DNA of 64,000 nt from Gammaproteobacteria bacterium MOLA455 (GTDB lineage Bacteria > Pseudomonadota > Gammaproteobacteria > Pseudomonadales > Porticoccaceae). The DNA lies in the NCBI GenBank assembly GCA_000511875.1, contig AZIN01000001.1, positions 813,332-877,331 on the forward strand. Direction: 5' to 3'. The notes beneath the pieces were generated by a model. That model made no database searches, was not told the DNA's origin, and saw only the letters and a program-made list of their open reading frames with translations. Shown here in pieces: positions 35,431 to 42,428 of this stretch; positions within the stretch are counted from its first letter, which is position 1; each line of letters starts with the position of its first letter. Position numbers and translations under genes: made by a program.

Positions 35431-37496
35431 GGCAACATCCTCGCATAATTTTGGGAGAAAGCATCGTATCTAGCACCGCGGAGGTCCCACCAGATATTGC
35501 CACTAAAGTCTTCAAGACGGGCGCCACCATCACGCTGTATGGGTCTGATACGGGTGCTATAACTGGATCGAGTGTTGCGGCTTAAAAGACTATCAAACGG
35601 AATCTTAAAGAACATACCCTTATCGAAGCTGCCCTCGCCAAAATCATCGAAGGGGACATCCGTGAGCGTCGCCCACAACCCGACCATCCAACCATTGTCG
35701 AACGTCCGTCTCAGTTCGAGTGTCGCGCCGACATCCTCGGCCAAATATTTTCCCGCGTGGATCGCGACATCAAAATTATAAAAAGGCGTGGCCCAATAGA
35801 TACTGGCAAAGGCCGTGGTCGTCTGATACTCGAGGTGTTTAAAGCTTTTATCATAGTCTCGCTGACGAACGTTGTTGGCACTTAAACCGTAGGCTAAGCG
35901 AGACTGATTCGGCTGATATAGGAGCTCGCCGCCAACACCGCTGTACATCTCCTCTAAGATGCCGCCAAACCAACGATAGTGGAGGTTGTCTGAATACGTT
36001 CCGCGCTTCTCGAGATACAGCGAATCGATACCCGTGTCGCCCTCTTTTAGATAGCGGGCAACATCTGAACGAACGCGGGGCAGTATAGAGTCTGACTCTC
36101 GGATAATCGTGCCGAACGTGTTGTGGATGTCCACCGCATAGGCTCCCTTAAGCGACCAGTTATCCGGTAACGCCATACTTATGCCAAGCTTTCCGTAGAC
36201 CTGGTAACGTGCTGGGTCTTGAGGATCAAACAGTTGCAGCTTGGACGATAGATTGGCGTCAATAAAGACCTTACCTTGGAAAAAGTCGGTCGCATGCTGA
36301 GAGGCGCCATCAGACTTTACGGGGAGTATAGTCACCTGTTGCTGCGCCAACTGACTGATCACGGATTTAACGTTAGTCGGTCTTTGAACCTGAACAGTGC
36401 GCAGCCGATGGCCCATCTCCTCGATGACAAACTTGAAAACCCTCACCGAGGCTGGCAGATGTAAGTCTGCTAACACGGTCATCCGCGCCACTGCGTCACT
36501 CCAAAGCGGCAGACCCTTGTTGCCAATCACCAATGTCGCGGTTTTGCCCGCCTCATCAATGGATCCCGCGAGTAAAAACAAATCAGAGCGCTCGGCATCA
36601 AACAGCAATCGGTCATACCAGCTATCTTTATTAATGCCGGGCGGTAAGTCTGCCTGGGCGATATCAAGGCTGGACCTAAAGACTGGCCCAGGGCGCCGCG
36701 GAGGTGTTGATTTAGTGCCGATAGCACTGGAGATCGTCAGCCCCCACTCTTGATTATGCTGTCGCGACAGGGTGAGGCTAAGGCCAGGCAGCGCCTGCCA
36801 CTCTAAGGCGGCACTCCATGGAGAATCAGGGCTGCGACCCCCTTTATTGACTTCCCAAGCATACTGATCGGGGTTGTATTCGAGCATAGCAGTGACCGGC
36901 ATAGACTGCATCTGATACGCCAGGCCACCAAAGAGGCCGACTTTTTCACCACTAAAGAACACACCAGAGGAGAGCTCACCGCCTCTGCCTACATCGCTTT
37001 CTCTGACTGCAAAAGAATCCGACAACTGGGTCATTGGGTTATCAACGACACCTTTGCCCGCCAAGCGGCCCCAGCCAACACCTAAGGTGACATCAAAGTT
37101 GCCGTACGCTTTGGACGCGACTAAATACTCAGCACCAAAAACACCTGTACCTACGGCATCGCGTATACCAATCGCCACCTGCGGCAGGTACTCTTGCTCA
37201 GGCCACAGACGCATCTTGGCCTCGTAATTTCGATCGTAATAATAGAACTCGTTGAAACCAGTGTAGCGGAAGGTCCCTTCAAACCAAGGCGTGATCTGAT
37301 AGGAAATAGAGTAAGCACTAGTGCTGCTTTTTATTGCCGCGGTGGTTGTCAATGTGGCATCGCTGGCCATTCGGGCAGTCGGAATATTGATGAGACCCTG
37401 GGTACCGAAGTCGGAGGCGGAGATATTTGCCGACAGGGCTCCAATCAAGCATATCGATGCTATAAGCGGACGGCTGGGAGTTGAGATTACTGACAA
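35427..37496 (-). CDS. yjbH: YjbH/GfcD-family outer-membrane exopolysaccharide protein
   Basis: A large protein of about 690 residues of the YjbH family (outer-membrane beta-barrel predicted). After a signal sequence (PLIASICLIGALSANISA) comes SDFGTQGLINIPTARMA, the standard YjbH opening. The C-terminus has strongly alternating, aromatic-rich strands. TTG at 37496 with an upstream TTGGAT is the preferred start; a TTG at 37529 lies inside the terminator hairpin. It precedes yjbF and follows the YjbE-like gene, the same neighbourhood as E. coli yjbEFGH, with no separate yjbG seen. Confidence 0.83.
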   Translation of the reverse strand: MSVISTPSRPLIASICLIGALSANISASDFGTQGLINIPTARMASDATLTTTAAIKSSTSAYSISYQITPWFEGTFRYTGFNEFYYYDRNYEAKMRLWPEQEYLPQVAIGIRDAVGTGVFGAEYLVASKAYGNFDVTLGVGWGRLAGKGVVDNPMTQLSDSFAVRESDVGRGGELSSGVFFSGEKVGLFGGLAYQMQSMPVTAMLEYNPDQYAWEVNKGGRSPDSPWSAALEWQALPGLSLTLSRQHNQEWGLTISSAIGTKSTPPRRPGPVFRSSLDIAQADLPPGINKDSWYDRLLFDAERSDLFLLAGSIDEAGKTATLVIGNKGLPLWSDAVARMTVLADLHLPASVRVFKFVIEEMGHRLRTVQVQRPTNVKSVISQLAQQQVTILPVKSDGASQHATDFFQGKVFIDANLSSKLQLFDPQDPARYQVYGKLGISMALPDNWSLKGAYAVDIHNTFGTIIRESDSILPRVRSDVARYLKEGDTGIDSLYLEKRGTYSDNLHYRWFGGILEEMYSGVGGELLYQPNQSRLAYGLSANNVRQRDYDKSFKHLEYQTTTAFASIYWATPFYNFDVAIHAGKYLAEDVGATLELRRTFDNGWMVGLWATLTDVPFDDFGEGSFDKGMFFKIPFDSLLSRNTRSSYSTRIRPIQRDGGARLEDFSGNIWWDLRGARYDAFSQNYARMLP

Positions 37497-37513
37497 GCGA
37501 TTAATCCAACAAT

Positions 37514-37545
37514 AAAAAAGGGGCAACAATGCTGCCCCTTTTAAG
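37514..37545 (-). terminator. Intrinsic terminator between the yjbE-like gene and yjbH
   Basis: AAAAGGGGCA and TGCCCCTTTT form a perfect 10-bp stem (37516-37525 with 37533-37542) with a 7-base loop. On the minus strand it is followed by a T-rich stretch. It lies after the YjbE-like stop and before the yjbH start, so it would lower yjbHF expression unless read through. Confidence 0.78.
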
Positions 37546-37556
37546 ATAAAACGGAA

Positions 37557-38357
37557 TTATGTGCCCGACGTTGCACTTGTCGCGGTAGTACCTGTAGTAC
37601 CTGTAGTACCTGTAGTACCTGTAGTACCTGTAGTACCTGTAGTACCTGTAGTACCTGTAGTACCGCCATCGTCACCATCAGTAGTTCCACCATCGGTAGC
37701 TCCACCATCGGTAGCTCCACCATCGGTAGTTCCACCATCGGTCGTTCCACCATCGGTCGTTCCACCATCGGTCGTTCCACCATCGGTAGTTCCACCATCG
37801 GTAGTTCCACCATCGGTCGTTCCACCATCGGTAGTTCCACCATCGGTCGTTCCGCCATCGGTCGTTCCACCATCGGTCGTTCCACCATCGGTAGTTCCAC
37901 CATCGGTAGTTCCGCCATCGGTAGTTCCACCATCAGTAGTTCCACCATCAGTAGTTCCACCATCGGTAGTTCCGCCATCGGTAGTTCCGCCATCGGTAGT
38001 TCCACCATCAGTAGTTCCACCATCGGTAGTTCCACCATCGGTAGTTCCACCATCGGTAGTTCCACCGTCAGTAGTTCCACTATTATCGGCAACATTTGCA
38101 ATGACTGCTGCACCTACAACGCCAATGGCAACCGCCGTCGCGATGGAGAGACCGGCGATAGTACCCGCAGCCACCGCACCAGCGGCAACAGTCCCCGCTG
38201 CAGCTGAACCAGCAGCAGTACCAGCACTCGCGCCAGCAGATCCAGCGGCAGAACTCGAACTCGCACTAGTAGCGGAACCCGTTTCTCCTTGAGTAAATCC
38301 AAGTGGGCTGACCAGTACAATAGATAAGGCAAAAGCAATCTTGCGTTTGCTAAACAT
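37557..38357 (-). CDS. YjbE/GfcA-like secreted Thr/Gly-rich repeat protein
   Basis: About 266 residues from the ATG at 38357, which has an AGGAAG ribosome site. Order: signal peptide ([20 protein letters not shown]), Ser/Ala/Gly-rich segment, a hydrophobic glycine-zipper-like helix ([20 protein letters not shown]), then about 27 TTDGG pentapeptides (a few ATDGG) and about nine TGT-type units at the C-terminus. Gene order and the Ser/Ala then Thr/Gly composition recall YjbE/GfcA, which are only about 80 residues in E. coli. The long repeat is the novelty. Frames on both strands through the repeat are open only because the unit is 15 bp. Confidence 0.78.
   Translation of the reverse strand: MFSKRKIAFALSIVLVSPLGFTQGETGSATSASSSSAAGSAGASAGTAAGSAAAGTVAAGAVAAGTIAGLSIATAVAIGVVGAAVIANVADNSGTTDGGTTDGGTTDGGTTDGGTTDGGTTDGGTTDGGTTDGGTTDGGTTDGGTTDGGTTDGGTTDGGTTDGGTTDGGTTDGGTTDGGTTDGGTTDGGTTDGGTTDGGTTDGGTTDGGTTDGGATDGGATDGGTTDGDDGGTTGTTGTTGTTGTTGTTGTTGTTGTTATSATSGT
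37585..37665 (-). repeat. 9-bp tandem repeat (Thr-Gly-Thr codons)
   Basis: About nine copies of GTACCTGTA (plus strand), nearly identical, encoding the C-terminal Thr/Gly-rich tail of the YjbE-like protein. Length changes would stay in frame. Confidence 0.9.
37676..38080 (-). repeat. 15-bp tandem repeat encoding TTDGG
   Basis: About 27 copies of a 15-bp unit (plus-strand form GTAGTTCCACCATCG with variants GTCGTT, GTAGCT, CCGCC and CCATCA). Copies differ mainly at third codon positions, so the protein repeat is under selection or the array is recent. Unit length is a multiple of three, so slippage changes length without shifting frame. Confidence 0.95.
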
Positions 38358-38390
38358 AATTAGCTTCCTGATTTGTGTAATCTGAGCGAG

Positions 38391-38419
38391 ACTATACGGA
38401 TGTTCCATTTATTCATCAA
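38391..38419 (-). promoter_or_regulatory. Predicted sigma70 promoter of the yjbE-like gene
   Basis: On the minus strand TTGATG (38419-38414), 17 bases, then TATAGT (38396-38391). Transcription would start near 38384, giving a leader of about 27 bases that contains the AGGAAG site before the ATG at 38357. Confidence 0.6.
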
Positions 38420-38536
38420 TGAAAAAATTTCAGCTAGCTCAAATTAATCTATCTATACCGTCTAATTACATATGAAATTACTTTTGGAACGACGACGTAA
38501 CAGCCAAATGCAGGGAAAGATACCTTAGCGGTAAAC

Positions 38537-40423
38537 CTAAGGCTCTGCGCTGACTTTAACAAATTCAACCAACTTCTCTTTGACAATCTTTTGGTCGACC
38601 AACTTGGCGTCTCGACAATGGTATTCCATCAATAGCTCAACATTGATCTCGGGTTGATACCCTGGAGGCTCTGTATGCTCTTTAACCCAGTAGAGATTAA
38701 ACGCCTCTAACTGCTCAGACGCTCGATATTCAGCATTCCAGGTTCTGCACAACCAAGATCCATACATTAGGCGATGCTTCGAATTTTGCTTACTCTGCAG
38801 CCGCGTTAGATATTTACGCCAGCGATAATTTTGATACTGAATCCCACTTAACATAGGTCGTTCAAACGAAAACTTATGCGGCGTCATAAACCCTATTTCA
38901 ACTAAGTCACCGCCTTTTAGGACTCCCGGCATTAATAACCAACCATCATTTTTTTGCGGCCAGGGTGCAAACATATTCCAGCGCTGATTAAGGCGCAGCC
39001 AGCTGTAAATGGGGTCGGCTATAGAGGGCGGAGAAACGTGAAAATCTGAGCCAAGGCCAGTATCCATACCATGTATCCGGTCCCACTTATCGACCGAGGC
39101 GATATTGTGCCAAAGCACCAGAACCGCCAATGCCCCTGCAATCAATGACATAGATATGCCGGCTCGAGGGTATGTCTGCCGCCAGGGCATAAGTATCGCC
39201 GTAAGTTGACCAAACTGTTGTCGATGGTCTCCAATCCAGTTGTAAGAAACGTCTCCTCTTTGACCGACTCGCTCGAAGAGCTTGCCCAGCCAGCCAAACC
39301 TCCGGCTACATCTGATCACATACACTAGCGCAGCCCATCTCAACCACTGCCTGCCGTGCTCGTCTATTACCACCCAGCTATTTTCACGCTCAAGAATGGG
39401 GCCGATTTGTGCGTCATCTTGGGCCGCCTGAATAGTGGCATTAGGTAAGCCGAGAGCGTATTTCAACAAGTAGCAGGTCTTTTCGCAGAAAACGCAGTGT
39501 TTGTCGAAATACATTTGTATTACGGTTTTATTCGCCTTCTGCTTTGGCCACAGGCGATCCAGCACCACAGTCGGCATGATCGCTACTAGTGAAAGAATTG
39601 ACACGTAGGGGAATAGGCCAATTCGCAGATTGAAGATAAAGCCTATTTCTAAACAGATAAATGCCAGCACAGCAAAGGCTCGGAAACCGACAAAGAATAG
39701 AGGAGACAGCGCCAGCAGGGGCCCGACAAGCTCTAACCACCAAACATACTGAGTTAATGGCTGCGTCAGCCAGTGTAAATCTCGCCAATATTGCGCTAAT
39801 CCAAAAGCAACCTGTTCATTATGTAGAGCATAATAGATCGCCGTGCCGTCTTTAACCCACTCATCGCCGGTCTTCAGCAAAGCAGAGAAAAAATAAACGG
39901 ACAACACCTGAAGTACCAGTGCTGCAGATCCTACACTTAAATAGCGGTTATCTCTGCGCGGCTCCCTGACCATAGCGGCATCTAGCGATAGCCTTTCCCC
40001 CAAAGGCAAAAAGCATCCCCAAAAGAGCAATAACAGCAAAAGATTATCGCCCCCCTGTAACAGCAATGGATTACGGTTATGCAGAGAGAGCAGTAATATA
40101 AAGCTGATAATAGATGCTGATCGGGTGCGCACACCAAACATCAGCATAGTGGCAAAACCCGCCGCTATCACCATCAAAAACCCTGCCCACACAGACTCTC
40201 CGTTTAACCAGTAGAGGGACCAACGCCAATCTGAATTGAACTCGATCGACGCGCTGCGAGGAAACACGCCATTATCAGAAAGCCAAGTAGGCAAGTCGGG
40301 AGCTCGAATGGCTAAATCGGCGAGTAACAGAGCACCCAGCCCAATTCGCAGCAACGCAAGAGCACGTAGATCCAAGGTGAAAGGATTGTTGAGTTTGAAA
40401 AAACGTGCCCTCATAGGGTTCAA
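38537..40423 (-). CDS. HTTM-domain membrane protein with embedded DUF393 thioredoxin-like domain
   Basis: A 628-residue fusion. Residues about 10-290 form an HTTM (horizontally transferred transmembrane) domain related to vitamin-K-dependent gamma-carboxylases, with several helices and ALLRIGLGALLLADLAIR at the start. Then, around 300-400, a DUF393/YuxK-like domain has YFDKHCVFCEKTCYLLKYAL with a C-x-x-C pair. The C-terminal third is soluble with one helix (MSLIAGALAVLVLWHN). The function is unknown; the combination of HTTM and a DCC/thiol motif suggests redox chemistry at the membrane. It stands between two exopolysaccharide gene groups. Confidence 0.8.
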   Translation of the reverse strand: MNPMRARFFKLNNPFTLDLRALALLRIGLGALLLADLAIRAPDLPTWLSDNGVFPRSASIEFNSDWRWSLYWLNGESVWAGFLMVIAAGFATMLMFGVRTRSASIISFILLLSLHNRNPLLLQGGDNLLLLLLFWGCFLPLGERLSLDAAMVREPRRDNRYLSVGSAALVLQVLSVYFFSALLKTGDEWVKDGTAIYYALHNEQVAFGLAQYWRDLHWLTQPLTQYVWWLELVGPLLALSPLFFVGFRAFAVLAFICLEIGFIFNLRIGLFPYVSILSLVAIMPTVVLDRLWPKQKANKTVIQMYFDKHCVFCEKTCYLLKYALGLPNATIQAAQDDAQIGPILERENSWVVIDEHGRQWLRWAALVYVIRCSRRFGWLGKLFERVGQRGDVSYNWIGDHRQQFGQLTAILMPWRQTYPRAGISMSLIAGALAVLVLWHNIASVDKWDRIHGMDTGLGSDFHVSPPSIADPIYSWLRLNQRWNMFAPWPQKNDGWLLMPGVLKGGDLVEIGFMTPHKFSFERPMLSGIQYQNYRWRKYLTRLQSKQNSKHRLMYGSWLCRTWNAEYRASEQLEAFNLYWVKEHTEPPGYQPEINVELLMEYHCRDAKLVDQKIVKEKLVEFVKVSAEP

Positions 40424-40856
40424 ACCTTAATTAGATAACGATATCGGCAGATGTAGGATTTCAAGGATGGTACAGAAAGGCGGTTTTGAATGAAACTATC
40501 GATGAATGCAGAGGGACTTTAATTCAAGACTATTTTGTACCTCCCAATAGATCGAAGGCGTTATGTCCGGAAATTTCTATTAGAACAATAAAAGGGTTTT
40601 TGGTTAAAAAGCAAAAAAGTGGCGGCAACCAGATAAAGGCATTCTGGGGCAGAGTAGACTTCCGTAGCCGTGGCGGAATACTTTCATCTCGCCAAGGGAA
40701 TCAAGTGCACTCTTGTTACAGACACGCCGGACATGTCTATTCCCCTGCACTACACAATTGAAGGGCACTGAGCTAAGGGACACTCTTATTAAAACATTAC
40801 CCCTATGTTTGTCACAAATCCTTTGTGCTTTCTGGACTGTCTATTTAACTATCTAG
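40424..40856. other. 433-bp intergenic region between wzi and the HTTM gene
   Basis: No intact gene. From 40813 to the wzi stop it carries the 3' flank copied at 34149-34192. Around 40657-40755 on the plus strand a short stretch reads VAVAEYFHLAKGIKCTLVTD then TPDMSIPLHYTIEGH before a stop; it looks like the remnant of a real protein (perhaps an NAD(P)-binding reductase) but has an upstream stop. No promoter for the minus-strand HTTM gene was recognised. Confidence 0.45.
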
Positions 40857-40946
40857 CTAAAACCTATGGCTAACTGATGCCGCCAAACGCAACTTATCTT
40901 GTTGACGACCAAATTCATCGACTAGCCTGTCGGTGTAGCGGCCTTC
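40813..40946. repeat. Source copy of the wzi 3'-end duplication
   Basis: This stretch (end of wzi plus 44 bp of flank) is repeated with few differences at 34149-34283, about 6.7 kb away in the same orientation. It includes CACAAATCCTTTGTG, a 15-base imperfect palindrome, in both copies. Confidence 0.88.
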
Positions 40947-42383
40947 AATTTGTAGCTCTCCCCAATCAAAGCCACGCTGCCATTTCGCTGACATTACGTT
41001 AAAACGACTACCCTCAGTCGTAATTGAATGCCTAGATGAAGTGCCGCTGTCGAGGCTGTCGACGTTTAACTCACCGCTGCTAAAACGTGCCTCGATGCTG
41101 TCACCATTGCTCAAGTAGCCGATGGCGCCGATGCTGGTTACCGTTGAATCGTTGTCCCATGTCGAGCCAATTGATCGACCCTGATAGCGATAGCCGGTTT
41201 GGTAGATACTATGATTGTAGAGCACGTTGTAGCGACGGGATGACGAGCTAGTGCTGGTGTCGTCATACTCAATAAAGCCAATACCTTGAAACCAAGGATG
41301 ATTAAGACTCAACTGCAGACCCAATTGACTGGCATTTTTTGCCGGCAATCCACCAGCTTCATCTTCACCCACTCTCTGGCCGTAAATCGAAGCACTAAGC
41401 CAGGGCATGTCCCAGCGAAAATCGATGCCACCTAATTGATTGCCCGGCTCATCTGCTTTGCACGAAGGGTCTCCGCAGTTATCGGCAAGACCAGTTACTA
41501 ACTCGAAGAAATTTTTAACATTCTGGGGACGGCCTTCTCCGCCCCACTGAGCGGCGCGACGCAGATTAATTTCGAGACTTTGCCGCGGGCGAAAACCCAC
41601 AGTCATACCAACTAATTTGGCATTGTCTATATGGCGCTCGTCATCGAGCTTGGAGATAAACAGATTGGTCGTCCAGGGGCCCAGGTGCTTGAGCACAGGT
41701 ATCTGGAAGGGTTCAGAATAATTGCGCTGCAGCGTTAAACCAGGCGTTGGCCGAGCATTATTACTGAGAATTAAATTGCTATTCCAACCCGGCCCCCACC
41801 ACTTTTCACTGTTGCCAATAATGGCGATCCAGTTGCCCCATACCACGCCAAAGTAGCTGTTGTCATAATGGGTCTGCTCATCGTCCCAAGGATTCACCGT
41901 TCTGCTGATTTCCAGATTGTAGGCAAGATGCTCGGTCATACCGCTACGACCCAGGGTGATTTGAGCCTCGTCGCGACTGTTGTCACCAAACTGCCGAAAC
42001 AACTGCGATTGATTTGCCATCGAAAGTGACAGGGACTGATGGGGCTGGTCAACTTTTGTCGCACGTCGCCCTGCTGTCAGAACCCGGGTAAAGCTATTTT
42101 GAAGTCCCAAACTCAGAAGGTTGCCCGAACTATCACGACGTTCAAGATCATTGAGAATACCTGACCACATCAATGGCCAGGTATTAATGGGCACACTAAT
42201 TATCCCTGCTCTCGATAATTGCTCAATGTCCGCCCGCAACGGTGCATTGTGCGTATCGAGCCATGGCTCTCCCTTAACAAACAAGCTAAAAAGGCACAGT
42301 ACCAACACCGATATCACTACTTGATGTCTGTTTTTGCCAACACCATTGGCTTCTGCAACACCTGATCGATCAATGATCCACAT
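40857..42383 (-). CDS. wzi: Capsule-assembly Wzi-family outer-membrane protein
   Basis: A 508-residue outer-membrane protein of the Wzi family, which binds capsule at the cell surface. After an uncleaved-looking leader (QVVISVLVLCLFSLFVKGE) comes the mature part with GEPWLDTHNAPLRADIEQLS, then a barrel with alternating strands; WNSNLILSNNARPTPGL is a typical family segment. C-terminal Phe (SHRF) fits Bam-dependent barrels. AAGGA ribosome site before the ATG. It follows wza on the same strand with a 45-bp gap. Fragments of it lie near 34150-34545. Confidence 0.87.
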   Translation of the reverse strand: MWIIDRSGVAEANGVGKNRHQVVISVLVLCLFSLFVKGEPWLDTHNAPLRADIEQLSRAGIISVPINTWPLMWSGILNDLERRDSSGNLLSLGLQNSFTRVLTAGRRATKVDQPHQSLSLSMANQSQLFRQFGDNSRDEAQITLGRSGMTEHLAYNLEISRTVNPWDDEQTHYDNSYFGVVWGNWIAIIGNSEKWWGPGWNSNLILSNNARPTPGLTLQRNYSEPFQIPVLKHLGPWTTNLFISKLDDERHIDNAKLVGMTVGFRPRQSLEINLRRAAQWGGEGRPQNVKNFFELVTGLADNCGDPSCKADEPGNQLGGIDFRWDMPWLSASIYGQRVGEDEAGGLPAKNASQLGLQLSLNHPWFQGIGFIEYDDTSTSSSSRRYNVLYNHSIYQTGYRYQGRSIGSTWDNDSTVTSIGAIGYLSNGDSIEARFSSGELNVDSLDSGTSSRHSITTEGSRFNVMSAKWQRGFDWGELQIEGRYTDRLVDEFGRQQDKLRLAASVSHRF

Positions 42384-42428
42384 ACACTAAATCCTTTTAT
42401 TTCGCTGCTTTTACTTTTCCTAGTGGCC

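Noticed and set aside
37676-38080. CRISPR array
   Set aside because: Units are 15-bp tandem repeats with no spacers and encode a regular pentapeptide.
37541-38292. Long open frames on both strands through the repeat (VELPM- and VVPPS-type proteins)
   Set aside because: They arise because the 15-bp unit is open in several frames. Only the frame with signal peptide, ribosome site and promoter (TTDGG) is taken as coding.
40486-40761. 91-residue plus-strand frame in the wzi-HTTM gap
   Set aside because: No ribosome site or domain; a different frame in the same stretch looks like a vestige instead.
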